The notes: a model not told the origin generated them from the letters alone. Counted from the stretch's first letter, positions 17,453 to 25,884 are shown. The stretch is 64,000 nt of DNA from Kriegella sp965368185 (GCA_965368185.1 CBDULZ010000008.1:23356-87355); one strand, 5' to 3'. A program made the numbers and translations.

Positions 17453-18409
17453 ATGGGTATTGATACCGTAAAACGCTTTGATCGCATTGTGGCCATATTG
17501 ATTCAGTTACAATCGAAACGTATTGTGAAGGCGCAAGAACTTGCCGATCGTTTTGAGGTAAGTCTGCGTACCATATACCGGGATATTAGAACTTTAGAAG
17601 CTTCCGGTGTGCCGATAGTAAGTGAGGCAGGGGTGGGCTATTCTATTATGGACGGGTATCGGCTTCCACCGGTGATGTTCACCCGTGAAGAGGCCGGTAG
17701 TTTTGTGGCTGCGGAGAAGTTGATGCAAAAATTCACCGATGCATCGCTTGGAGCATATCATAAATCGGCCATGTATAAAATAAAGTCTGTGCTTCGGGGC
17801 AAAGAGAAGGATTGGATTGCCGCTTTGGAATCGCAAGTATTTATCGATCCCGCACAAGTGCTGTTCAATGCAAAAGTACCCAATGCCCTCGAGGTTCTTT
17901 TTGAAAGTATAGCTGAAAAAAAACAAGTATTTTTGAAATATCAATCTTTAGAGGCCGATGAACCGTCTGAAAGACATATCGAACCTGTAGGGCTGTTTCA
18001 TGAAAATAACTTTTGGTATGTATTGGGCTTTTGCCATCTACGAAAGGATTATAGACAATTTCGAACCGACCGTATGATGGCCATTCTATGCACTGGTAAA
18101 CCCTTTGAATTGACACATGGGACAATCGATGAACACCGGAGCAAAAAAAACGAGGTACAAAAAACCAAAATCAGGATTCTTGTTGATCGAACGGTTGCTC
18201 GATACATTAAAAGTGGAAGCAAGTCATATGGTTTCGTTTCCGAAAAAGTGAAAAATGACCAAGTGGAAATGACTTTTATGTCTTCCGATGTAGTACATGG
18301 TTTTCCTAGATGGTATATGATGTTCGGCGATCATGCCAAAATTCTGGAGCCCGAAAGTCTTAAAATTCGGGTAAAGGAACTACTGCAACGAACTGAGCGC
18401 ATGTTGTAG
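17453..18409 (+). CDS. YafY/WYL family transcriptional regulator
   Basis: 318 residues from ATG 17453. The N-terminal HTH_11 domain covers residues about 1-60 (FDRIVAILIQLQSKR, then DRFEVSLRTIYRDIRTL). The WYL domain follows, with FWYVLGFCHLR and RQFRTDRM, and a C-terminal extension carries LKIRVKELL. WYL proteins bind DNA or small ligands and often repress themselves and a divergent neighbour. The divergent neighbour here is DinB plus a small protein, and two near-identical dyads lie in the spacer. The frame is open from 17387 but homologues begin close to VKRFDRI. Confidence 0.9.
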   Translation: MGIDTVKRFDRIVAILIQLQSKRIVKAQELADRFEVSLRTIYRDIRTLEASGVPIVSEAGVGYSIMDGYRLPPVMFTREEAGSFVAAEKLMQKFTDASLGAYHKSAMYKIKSVLRGKEKDWIAALESQVFIDPAQVLFNAKVPNALEVLFESIAEKKQVFLKYQSLEADEPSERHIEPVGLFHENNFWYVLGFCHLRKDYRQFRTDRMMAILCTGKPFELTHGTIDEHRSKKNEVQKTKIRILVDRTVARYIKSGSKSYGFVSEKVKNDQVEMTFMSSDVVHGFPRWYMMFGDHAKILEPESLKIRVKELLQRTERML

Positions 18410-18583
18410 CATTTTTGAAAAACAGATAGCCTAGGTTTGAATGACCTGATATTATTTGTTCTCCCAATAGTTCTAGTTTCCACCTCAACATCCTTTAAAG
18501 GTATTTCATCCCCTATTGACTCTGTAACATAACTATAACCACTAAGAGGCAATATAGAAAATAAGTTCCCATCCGTATCGGTG

Positions 18584-18613
18584 AAAAACACCTTTTTCCG
18601 ATAAGGTGTTTTT
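18584..18613 (+). terminator. Intrinsic-terminator-like hairpin at the 5' edge of peptide repeat 1
   Basis: A perfect 11-bp stem (AAAAACACCTT / AAGGTGTTTTT) with an 8-base loop, ending in a T run. It may end transcription from the WYL gene 175 bases upstream. Its right arm belongs to the repeat unit; peptide copies 2 and 3 have weaker versions (7 bp at 20553-20574; degenerate near 21085-21106), so it could also be part of the peptide leader. Confidence 0.6.
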
Positions 18614-18723
18614 GGGGTTCGGTGCGCTCATCGGTGATATTTTACCTTTAATCCGAAGTTGGGTCGCTTAACGATTTTTGCGTGTTCTTGAACGAATGGA
18701 AACCCCGTATAATGGGGCCTGCG

Positions 18724-18745
18724 GCGTTTTATTTATATAAAACGC
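18724..18745 (+). promoter_or_regulatory. Leader hairpin directly before the peptide start codon (copy 1)
   Basis: A perfect 9-bp stem GCGTTTTAT / ATAAAACGC with a 4-base loop, ending 5 bases before the ATG. A second small stem CCCC / GGGG (18703-18717) lies just upstream. The same hairpins occur at 20689-20710 and 21219-21240. It would cover the ribosome entry region, so translational control is possible. Confidence 0.55.
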
Positions 18746-18750
18746 AAGTC

Positions 18751-18975
18751 ATGAAAACTATCTTAACTATCACTTTTGTTCTTTTTATCGGAATGGCCGC
18801 CCAAGCCCAGGATGCTAAAATCGAAGCTAGCGAAGTTAAGGTTGAAATGGCCGATACCAAGGAAATCAAATTGGAGCGCAATACCGAAGTTGCCCGTTTG
18901 TACAAGTTCAAGAATTCAAGGGTAAAAAAAGCTTTGGCCTTTACCACTAAAAGAAACAAGGCTAAAATGGCTTAA
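18751..18975 (+). CDS. Small secreted peptide with conserved cationic C-terminus, copy 1
   Basis: 74 residues: signal peptide MKTILTITFVLFIGMAAQA (cleavage expected after AQA), then an acidic spacer (residues 20-48: 8 Asp/Glu against 5 Lys/Arg), then a 26-residue tail (49-74) with ten Lys/Arg and no acidic residue, beginning RLYKFKNSR and ending TKRNKAKMA. The protein is identical to those at 20716 and 21246, and its tail matches 24 of 26 positions in the paralogue at 25885. The frame is open upstream to 18682, but that would bury the signal peptide, so ATG 18751 is chosen. No known family recognised. Likely exported to the periplasm or beyond. Confidence 0.85.
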   Translation: MKTILTITFVLFIGMAAQAQDAKIEASEVKVEMADTKEIKLERNTEVARLYKFKNSRVKKALAFTTKRNKAKMA

Positions 18976-18989
18976 TTAAACTAAATGTA

Positions 18990-20414
18990 TTACGGTTCTG
19001 CTTTTGTAATTACTGCAGCCCAACCACCTTTGAAGGGAGCTGTAACCGTAATAATTTTTCCTCCTAAAATTATTTCTAGACTTTTAGTCAACCAATTGCC
19101 TTCAGTTATACTGATCCATTGCAATTGAAATTCTTCGGGAAACCTTGATAAGTCAAGTCCTATACTACCTCCATAAGGAAAATAAACAACATATTGCTTT
19201 CCTGGTTCTCCTGAAACATATGCCTCGTTCGGTAATCTTTCGGTCAGCAGTTGCATCTGAGGTTCTATATTCCATAGTTTAATCTTGCTTTCAAGCAACC
19301 GCATTGCCTTAATACTTGCTTTCGCTTTTTCGTTTAGTCCATTACCACTATCAGGTCTATGAAATCGTGAACTGGCCGACCCTGCCAATATATTTCGCCA
19401 AAATCGTTCCACGCCATCCTCTTGTCCACCAGTGCCGAATGACTTGTAGCCGCCACCGTATATTTTCGTATGATTGCTTGGCCGCTTGAAGGTTTCATTA
19501 ACCTTGCTGAGCAAATATAATAGGGTTTGCCAATGGTCATCATCAAAATTGCGACTGTTTACCTGTGAGATATCTGCAAATTGATAGTATTGGCCATTTT
19601 TAAAAATAGTGGGCGTGCTCATTGCTTTTTCTCCCAAATGGGCGTCATCGAACATATCGGTCGTATAAATTTGAACACCTTTTTCAGCCGCTTTGGCCTG
19701 AATGAAATCGATCCAGTATTGGCCCCAGGCTATCGGTGTCGTCGTTTCATTGTTCATACAGTATAGTACGTTGTCATATTTTAAACTATAGGATAACATT
19801 TTTGAAACAAAGGCCTCTTGGTAGCCTCGAATTTTATCTAACTTTGGATAATATCTCGGCATACCTGGAATACTATGGAAAAAAGGATGTTCGTCGGAAG
19901 AAGGGTGCTTGGGGTAAACCTCGGATAAACCCGTTTCTTCATAGGAGTAATTGGAATTCATGCCAGGGTTCCACGGACTGATATCCCAAAAGTCACGAGA
20001 ATAATCAAAACGGTCCCAAACTTCGATCTGCACAATGATATTACGTTCGTTGGTCCATTTCAACATATTTTCAAAACGAGACCAATAATCAGTGTTCCAT
20101 TGATCAAGGTTAAAAGTCCCATCATTTTGTAGCGCATAGGGTTTAAGGTGGATGTCTTCACGTTGGCTCATGGTATTTCGTACGTAATTGCCGCCAACTT
20201 CTTGAATTTCGTTCAAATGAGCCAAAAGATTATCGGCCAAGAATAAATGATCGGTCTTGCTACCGCCCAACAACAGTATCGGCTCACCCTTGTATTGCCA
20301 ATAGCGCGCATCTTTAGTCCAAGGTTTTAATTCTTGGTTTTCGCTTGCGATTGGTTGAGCATTTGATAGGGTGGTGCTAATGGAAAATAGTACAAAGAAA
20401 AGGCCTCGTTTCAT
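18990..20414 (-). CDS. Exported glycosidase-like protein (TIM-barrel, DUF4038-like)
   Basis: 474 residues with a signal peptide (cleavage near LSNAQ). The body looks like a (beta/alpha)8 glycoside hydrolase of the DUF4038 / GH-A type: GEPILLLGGSKTDHLFL at the first strand, VGGNYVRNTMS, NIIVQIEVWDRFDY, and YCMNNETTTPIAWGQYW, where the NE pair is the expected acid/base position. Family placement is by pattern and not certain; the nucleophile is not identified. It is convergent with peptide copy 1 (14 bases between stops) and divergent from peptide copy 2, so it lies between two direct repeats about 2 kb apart. Confidence 0.6.
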   Translation of the reverse strand: MKRGLFFVLFSISTTLSNAQPIASENQELKPWTKDARYWQYKGEPILLLGGSKTDHLFLADNLLAHLNEIQEVGGNYVRNTMSQREDIHLKPYALQNDGTFNLDQWNTDYWSRFENMLKWTNERNIIVQIEVWDRFDYSRDFWDISPWNPGMNSNYSYEETGLSEVYPKHPSSDEHPFFHSIPGMPRYYPKLDKIRGYQEAFVSKMLSYSLKYDNVLYCMNNETTTPIAWGQYWIDFIQAKAAEKGVQIYTTDMFDDAHLGEKAMSTPTIFKNGQYYQFADISQVNSRNFDDDHWQTLLYLLSKVNETFKRPSNHTKIYGGGYKSFGTGGQEDGVERFWRNILAGSASSRFHRPDSGNGLNEKAKASIKAMRLLESKIKLWNIEPQMQLLTERLPNEAYVSGEPGKQYVVYFPYGGSIGLDLSRFPEEFQLQWISITEGNWLTKSLEIILGGKIITVTAPFKGGWAAVITKAEP

Positions 20415-20715
20415 TTTAGAAGTTTAAACAACAAGATACATATTTTGCACATCCTTTTTTGGTAGCGGGCCGTGCCATGATTTAGAATGGGATTTAAAAA
20501 TAGAACGATAGGGGTGAATTCTCGATCCAAATGATATTCGTACCGTTTAAATACACCTTCTCTCGATAAGGTGTTTTTGGGGTTCGGTACGCTCATCGGT
20601 GATATTTTACCTTTAATCCGAAGTTGGGTCGCTTAACGATTTTTGCGTGTTCTTGAACGAATGGAAACCCCGTATAATGGGGCCTGCGGCGTTTTATTTA
20701 TATAAAACGCAAGTC
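20415..20715. other. Spacer between glycosidase gene and peptide copy 2
   Basis: The first 150 bases carry the glycosidase upstream region, with no clear -7/-33 pair. From about 20553 the hairpin and repeat unit of peptide copy 2 begin. No gene seen. Confidence 0.5.
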
Positions 20716-20942
20716 ATGAAAACTATCTTAACTATCACTTTTGTTCTTTTTATCGGAATGGCCGCCCAAGCCCAGGATGCTAAAATCGAAGCTAGCGAAG
20801 TTAAGGTTGAAATGGCCGATACCAAGGAAATCAAATTGGAGCGCAATACCGAAGTTGCCCGTTTGTACAAGTTCAAGAATTCAAGGGTAAAAAAGGCTTT
20901 GGCCTTCACTACTAAAAGAAACAAGGCTAAAATGGCTTAATC
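20564..20942 (+). repeat. Direct repeat unit, copy 2
   Basis: Same unit as at 18599, shifted by 1,965 bases. Downstream similarity to copy 3 continues for at least 13 bases after the stop (TAATCCTATTCTT) and then decays. Confidence 0.9.
20716..20940 (+). CDS. Small secreted peptide with conserved cationic C-terminus, copy 2
   Basis: 74 residues, protein identical to copy 1. The gene differs from copy 1 at three third-codon positions (a Lys, a Phe and a Thr codon), all in the last 50 bases. The preceding leader, including the 9-bp hairpin ending 5 bases before the ATG, is identical to copy 1 for 126 bases. It is followed by about 155 bases of unique sequence before unit 3. Each copy has its own leader, so separate transcription is likely. 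Confidence 0.85.
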   Translation: MKTILTITFVLFIGMAAQAQDAKIEASEVKVEMADTKEIKLERNTEVARLYKFKNSRVKKALAFTTKRNKAKMA

Positions 20943-21245
20943 CTATTCTTCTTTAGCAGATTGTTCTGTTCCTACTGAACATAATTTCCTTTGAATGAAG
21001 TATCCCACACATTCTAGATTAGAATCTGATATCTCGCTAAAGCGGAAATATGAAAAATAGGTTCTCGCTACATCGATAAAAAACATGTTCTCCCGATAAG
21101 GTGTTTTTAGGGCTCGGTACGCTCATCGGTGATATTTTACCTTTAATCCGAAGTTGGGTCGCTTAACGATTTTTGCGTGTTCTTGAACGAATGGAAACCC
21201 CGTATAATGGGGCCTGCGGCGTTTTATTTATATAAAACGCAAGTC
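20941..21245. other. Spacer between peptide copies 2 and 3
   Basis: The first 45 bases resemble the sequence after copy 3; the middle is unique and AT-rich with no gene; from about 21094 it is the leader of copy 3. Confidence 0.5.
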
Positions 21246-21472
21246 ATGAAAACTATCTTAACTATCACTTTTGTTCTTTTTATCGGAATGGCCGCCCAAG
21301 CCCAGGATGCTAAAATCGAAGCTAGCGAAGTTAAGGTTGAAATGGCCGATACCAAGGAAATCAAATTGGAGCGCAATACCGAAGTTGCCCGTTTGTACAA
21401 GTTCAAGAATTCAAGGGTAAAAAAGGCTTTGGCCTTCACTACTAAAAGAAACAAAGCTAAAATGGCTTAATC
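21094..21472 (+). repeat. Direct repeat unit, copy 3
   Basis: Same unit as at 18599, shifted by 2,495 bases and by 530 bases from copy 2. Near its 5' edge it has a few substitutions (TTTTTAGGGCTC against TTTTTGGGGTTC), and the left arm of the edge hairpin is degenerate. Confidence 0.9.
21246..21470 (+). CDS. Small secreted peptide with conserved cationic C-terminus, copy 3
   Basis: 74 residues, protein identical to copies 1 and 2; one synonymous difference from copy 2 (AAG to AAA in a Lys codon near the end). The gene ends 25 bases before the stop of the convergent GDSL esterase gene. Tandem position with copy 2 (530-base period) suggests that pair arose by local duplication after or alongside copy 1. 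Confidence 0.85.
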   Translation: MKTILTITFVLFIGMAAQAQDAKIEASEVKVEMADTKEIKLERNTEVARLYKFKNSRVKKALAFTTKRNKAKMA

Positions 21473-21494
21473 CTATTCTTTTTTCCGCATTGTT

Positions 21495-22190
21495 TTATTC
21501 CTCTTGAACGATATCCTTTAAGACCTCCCAAACGTTTTGCGCCAGAATCCTATGTCCTTTTACCGTAGGGTGTATACCATCAGATTGATTCAGTTCGGGT
21601 ACTCCCGCCACATCTTCCAATAAAAAAGGAATCAATGCCGTATTGTTCTTTTTGGCTAGCTCCGGGAAAATGGTTCTAAATTCAGTGGTATAGTCCTCGC
21701 CCATGTTAGGAGGTATTTGCATACCGGCAAGAACTATTCGTGTTTTTGGATTTTTCTTTTGCACATTATCGATAATAGCCTGAAGATTGTTTCTGGTCTC
21801 ATGCAGGGGTATTCCTCTAAGACCGTCATTGGCCCCCAATTCCAATACGAAGATATCGGTCGGTTGGTTCAGTACCCAGTCTAGTCTGTTTTTTCCACCT
21901 GAGGTAGTTTCGCCACTCAGACCGGCATTTACCACAGTGTAATCGAGATTCAGTGAATCCAATTTTTCCTGTATCAGCGCAGGAAAGGCGTTTTCAGGAT
22001 TCAGTCCCATTCCCGCCGTAAGGCTATTTCCAAAAAACAAAATCACTTTACTTTTTGAAACGGGCTCAGCTTCGACTTGTACGCTGGATTCTTTTGCATT
22101 GTGACTTTCCGTTTTTTTGGAAGCGGTATCGCCACAGCTTGTCAAGGCAATAAAGAACAAAAAATAACAAAACTTTAATAGGTTGTGCAT
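21495..22190 (-). CDS. GDSL/SGNH-family arylesterase (TesA-like), lipoprotein
   Basis: 231 residues. A lipoprotein signal (FFIALTSC) is followed by the SGNH blocks: block I FFGNSLTAGMGL (catalytic Ser in a GNSL variant of GDSL), block II NAGLSGETTSGG, block III ELGANDGLRGI, block V DGIHPTVKGHRI with catalytic Asp and His. It is a periplasmic esterase/lysophospholipase-type enzyme. It is divergent from the ABC exporter pair below, the same arrangement as tesA with ybbA-ybbP in Escherichia coli, which supports the TesA-like assignment. Confidence 0.9.
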   Translation of the reverse strand: MHNLLKFCYFLFFIALTSCGDTASKKTESHNAKESSVQVEAEPVSKSKVILFFGNSLTAGMGLNPENAFPALIQEKLDSLNLDYTVVNAGLSGETTSGGKNRLDWVLNQPTDIFVLELGANDGLRGIPLHETRNNLQAIIDNVQKKNPKTRIVLAGMQIPPNMGEDYTTEFRTIFPELAKKNNTALIPFLLEDVAGVPELNQSDGIHPTVKGHRILAQNVWEVLKDIVQEE

Positions 22191-22262
22191 AATGCTATGG
22201 TCTTAAAATCAAAATCATTTCCTTATTTTCCCAGAGTTCAAAAAATACGATTAAAAAATTTT

Positions 22263-22952
22263 ATGACAAAGATATTAAACGTTCGCAATCTTGGTAAAAT
22301 CTATACGAGCGGATCGAAGAAACTTACCGTATTGGATGATATTTCCTTTGAGATTTCGAAAGGAGATACATTCGCTATCGTAGGACCTTCGGGCAGCGGA
22401 AAAACTACCTTACTCGGTCTTTGTGCCGGACTTGACCAGCCTGATTCAGGGTCTGTAGAGTTATGTGGAGCCTCTCTAACAAGTTTAAATGAAGATGAAA
22501 GGGCCGTTTTGCGAAATCGGAAAGTGGGATTTATTTTTCAAGATTTTCAATTGTTGCCCACGTTAACAGCATTAGAAAATGTAAGTGTGCCCATGGAATT
22601 GCAGGGGTCGAAGGATGCAGGGAAAATTGCCCTCGAACTATTGGATAAAGTGGGATTGGCAGATCGCCGTCATCATTACCCCTCGCAGCTTTCGGGAGGG
22701 GAGCAGCAGCGGGTTGCCCTTGCAAGGGCTTTTTCCAATACCCCCGATATATTGTTTGCAGATGAGCCTACGGGAAATTTAGATGAAGAAACAGGCGAAA
22801 AAGTGGTGCAGTTATTGTTCGATTTAAACAAAGACGCCGGAACCACCTTGGTTATTGTTACCCACGATCTCGACCTTGCAAAACGAAATCAACATATACT
22901 TAGACTCAAAGGCGGTAAAATTTTGGTCGCTGAAAACCCGGTTGTATTGTGA
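22263..22952 (+). CDS. ABC transporter ATP-binding protein (YbbA/LolD type)
   Basis: 229 residues from ATG 22263; the frame is open to 22185 but overlaps the divergent gene. It carries Walker A GPSGSGKTT, Q-loop VGFIFQDFQLLP, signature LSGGEQQRVALARA, Walker B ILFADEPTGNLD and the H-loop VTHD. It is the energising subunit for the FtsX-like permease encoded next, overlapping it by 4 bases. MacB/LolD-class transporters move or extract lipids and lipoproteins by mechanotransmission rather than through a channel. Confidence 0.93.
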   Translation: MTKILNVRNLGKIYTSGSKKLTVLDDISFEISKGDTFAIVGPSGSGKTTLLGLCAGLDQPDSGSVELCGASLTSLNEDERAVLRNRKVGFIFQDFQLLPTLTALENVSVPMELQGSKDAGKIALELLDKVGLADRRHHYPSQLSGGEQQRVALARAFSNTPDILFADEPTGNLDEETGEKVVQLLFDLNKDAGTTLVIVTHDLDLAKRNQHILRLKGGKILVAENPVVL

Positions 22953-25504
22953 GTGACAGTTTAGGAATATTATCTAAGGCGGGTATGCATTGGTTGTTAA
23001 AGATGGCTTGGCGTGATGGCAAGGCCAGTGGTAGTAGACTCTTACTCTTTATGGCGTCGATTGTTTTGGGTATTGCCGCGGTAGTTTCTATACAGTCGTT
23101 TAGCGACAATCTCAAACACAATATAGCATTACAGTCAAAAGCGTTGATGGGTGCCGATTTTATAATAGACAGCAGGCAACCGGCAAACGAAAAGGTACAA
23201 GAAATTATTGATTCGTTGGGTGGGGCCGATGGTATGGAGGTCAATTTTGCTTCAATGGTTGCTTTTCCAAAGAGTGGCGCTACTAAGTTGGTACGCATTC
23301 GCGGTATCGAAGGAGACTTTCCTTTCTATGGGGAATTGGAAACGGAACCTTTATCCGCTGCAAAGGAGTATCAAGACAAAGCCGGTGCCCTGGTTGATGC
23401 CACCGTGATGTTACAGTTTGACCTTCAGAAAGGTGATTCTATAAAAGTGGGCACTGTAACATTGCAGATTTTGGGGGCTTTAGAATCTGCACCTGGTGAT
23501 AATGCCATTTCAAGCTCTGTGGCTCCTTCTGTCTTGATACCTTATCGACTTATTGAGGAAACAGGTCTCTTGCAAAAAGGAAGCCGTCTTGAGTACAATT
23601 ATTATTTTGTTGCCGATGCCACAACCGACCTGAATCTGTTGGATAGAACAATAGATCCCATTCTCGATGCGGAAAATGCCGATTTGGACACCCATACTTC
23701 GACCAGTCGACGTTTGGGGCGTAGGTATGACAACGTGGGCAAATTTTTGAATCTAGTGGCTTTTATTGCTTTGTTGCTGGGATGTGTCGGAATTGCTAGT
23801 TCGGTTCATATTTATATTAAAGAGAAACTAAGGTCCGTGGCTGTGCTCAAATGTCTGGGCGCTACCAGAAAACAGACCTTTTTGATTTATTTGCTGCAGA
23901 TTACAGGAATGGGGCTTATTGGTGGAATTATAGGAACGATCGCCGGTTTGTTCCTTCAGCAGGCCTTCCCGTTATTGTTACAGTCGTTTCTACCGTTTGA
24001 AGTACAATTATCATTTACGGTTCAACCCATAATTATGGGACTCTTATTAGGTGTCTGTATGTCGGTGTTGTTTGCGTTGCTACCTCTTTTGGGTACCTGG
24101 TACGTTTCTCCCCTTCAAGTATTGCGTATTCAGGAAGGTGTATCCTTGCGATCGCGCAGGGCAACGGTTCTGGTACTTTCGGCCATAATGTTATTCATTT
24201 TTTCTTTTTCGTTTTGGTTGTTAGACAATCTTCGGTTTGCTCTTTCATTTGTGGCCGGTATTTTGGTCACTTTTTCAATTTTGGGGGGCATAGCAGTACT
24301 TTTTATGAGAGGGATTAAAAAGTACTTTCCGACGTCATGGGGCTTTTTGGCCCGACAAAGCTTGTTAAATCTTTTTCGACCCAATAATCAGACAATGGTA
24401 CTGATATTGGCTATTGGTGTAGGCGCTTTTCTAATCAGCACCTTATATTTCACCAAAGATATTTTGTTGGCCAAAGCAACTTTGGAAAAGCAAGGTCAAA
24501 GTCCGAACCTCATACTGCTCGATGTACAGACTGCTCAAAAGGAATCCGTTGCGAATAGTATTACACCAAATGGCCTGCCAATAATCGATAATATACCCAT
24601 TATTGCGATGCGAATGCATAGCATCAATGGTAGGTCTGTAGATGATATTCGATTAGATTCGACATCCACCATAAACCAATGGATATTGAACCATGAGTTT
24701 CGGGTAACCTATAGGGATTCGTTGGTGGCATCGGAAAATTTGGTTAGTGGTGAATGGGTCGGTAGGGCAGCTGCGAATACACCTATACCCATTTCCGTTG
24801 CTGAAAATGTGGCTGGCGATTCACAGGTTGTGATAGGTGATTCCCTTGTTTTTAATGTGCAAGGCGTATTGATGAATACTATAGTTGCGAGCATTCGAGC
24901 TGTAGATTGGAGTCGCATGCAACCTAATTTCTCGATTGTTTTTCCTGGTGGCGTGTTAGAAAATGCGCCCCAATTCCATGTGCTTTCTACGCATGTGCCA
25001 GATAAGGCATCTTCGGCGCGATTGCAGCGGGAACTGGTACGTAAATTTCCCAATGTGACCATAATAGATCTGCGCCAGGTGTTAGTTATTATAGAAGGTA
25101 TTCTCGATAAGATTACTTGGGTCATTAATTTTATGGCTTTCTTCAGTATTCTGACCGGTATTATTGTCTTGATCGGTTCGGTGCGTACCAGCAAATATCA
25201 ACGTATTAAGGAGAGCGTTTTATTGCGAACGATAGGTGCAAAAAGTGCACAAATTCTCAAAATTACTGCCTTGGAATACTTCTATTTAGGGTTATTGGGC
25301 AGTGGAATGGGGGTTTTATTGTCTTTGGTCAGTAGTCTACTGCTTGCCAAATGGGTTTTTGAAACCACCTTTGTACCTTCTTGGGTTCCCTTTGGATTGT
25401 TATTGCCCGGAATTACCATATTGGTATTGCTGATCGGTTTAGGAAATAGTCGTAGTGTACTGAAAAGCCCTCCCCTAGAGGTTCTTCGCAAAGAAGGACA
25501 TTAA
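22949..25504 (+). CDS. ABC transporter permease, YbbP/FtsX family
   Basis: 851 residues starting at a GTG that overlaps the stop of the ATPase gene (GTGA). It has an N-terminal helix, a large periplasmic domain (about residues 50-260), three helices (FLNLVAFIALLLGCVGIASS and next two), two further central helices, a second helix block with a second periplasmic domain, and three C-terminal helices. This ten-helix, two-unit layout is that of YbbP, whose role is unknown but which pairs with YbbA and TesA. Likely releases or remodels membrane lipid together with the divergent esterase. Confidence 0.9.
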   Translation: MSDSLGILSKAGMHWLLKMAWRDGKASGSRLLLFMASIVLGIAAVVSIQSFSDNLKHNIALQSKALMGADFIIDSRQPANEKVQEIIDSLGGADGMEVNFASMVAFPKSGATKLVRIRGIEGDFPFYGELETEPLSAAKEYQDKAGALVDATVMLQFDLQKGDSIKVGTVTLQILGALESAPGDNAISSSVAPSVLIPYRLIEETGLLQKGSRLEYNYYFVADATTDLNLLDRTIDPILDAENADLDTHTSTSRRLGRRYDNVGKFLNLVAFIALLLGCVGIASSVHIYIKEKLRSVAVLKCLGATRKQTFLIYLLQITGMGLIGGIIGTIAGLFLQQAFPLLLQSFLPFEVQLSFTVQPIIMGLLLGVCMSVLFALLPLLGTWYVSPLQVLRIQEGVSLRSRRATVLVLSAIMLFIFSFSFWLLDNLRFALSFVAGILVTFSILGGIAVLFMRGIKKYFPTSWGFLARQSLLNLFRPNNQTMVLILAIGVGAFLISTLYFTKDILLAKATLEKQGQSPNLILLDVQTAQKESVANSITPNGLPIIDNIPIIAMRMHSINGRSVDDIRLDSTSTINQWILNHEFRVTYRDSLVASENLVSGEWVGRAAANTPIPISVAENVAGDSQVVIGDSLVFNVQGVLMNTIVASIRAVDWSRMQPNFSIVFPGGVLENAPQFHVLSTHVPDKASSARLQRELVRKFPNVTIIDLRQVLVIIEGILDKITWVINFMAFFSILTGIIVLIGSVRTSKYQRIKESVLLRTIGAKSAQILKITALEYFYLGLLGSGMGVLLSLVSSLLLAKWVFETTFVPSWVPFGLLLPGITILVLLIGLGNSRSVLKSPPLEVLRKEGH

Positions 25505-25884
25505 ACCTATCTATTCGCATTTTCTATTGGCTACTGTCAAATTTCCTCTTAAGATTTTAAGGGTGAAGTCTTTTATGGTTCAAGACGAAATCCCCAAGAA
25601 AAAAATCTGGAAATATATTCTTCAAAATCCCAACTTTCAAAGGAAGTGCATTATGGCCTTCTCGGGAATTCTTACCCATAGGAAATACCTCTAAAACATC
25701 GATTAAAAACAAATTTTTTCGATAGCATGAATTTGATGCTTCAAGCGTTTGTCGAACCTTTTTTACACTTCATGGAAATTTTTGTAAGTCACCTAATATA
25801 AGGGGTTTTCAGCGATATATAGTCGATTTAGACCTGCTTTCGAGCTTATCTTTATGTAACCAGATCATAAGGAAAAGCCTATAT
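25505..25884. other. Spacer upstream of the fourth peptide gene
   Basis: 380 bases, no gene. The part around 25697-25733 (ACATCGATTAAAAAC... TCGATAG) resembles the region just before peptide unit 3 at 21070-21100, suggesting a shared but diverged leader. A TATAAGGGG block near 25797 recalls the TATAATGGGG block in the other leaders. Confidence 0.4.

Larger units (their letters stand above)
18599..18977 (+). repeat. Direct repeat unit, copy 1 (leader plus secreted peptide gene)
   Basis: About 379 bases nearly identical to units at 20564 and 21094. The 126 bases before the ATG (18625-18750) and the first 180 bases of the coding region are identical in all three; differences are confined to the first 25 bases and to four positions near the end of the gene. 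Confidence 0.9.

Noticed and set aside
18682..18750. In-frame extension upstream of the peptide ATG (23 extra codons, the same in all three copies)
   Set aside because: It would put a non-hydrophobic stretch in front of a clear signal peptide, and the identity at DNA level covers the entire leader including non-frame parts; better explained as leader RNA.
20411..20596. 61-codon minus-strand frame upstream of the glycosidase-like gene
   Set aside because: It covers the edge of the peptide repeat unit and the upstream region; no protein-like pattern.
18599..21472. CRISPR-like or satellite repeat array
   Set aside because: Only three units, about 380 bases each, with irregular spacing (1,965 and 530 bases) and each containing a gene; not a CRISPR.
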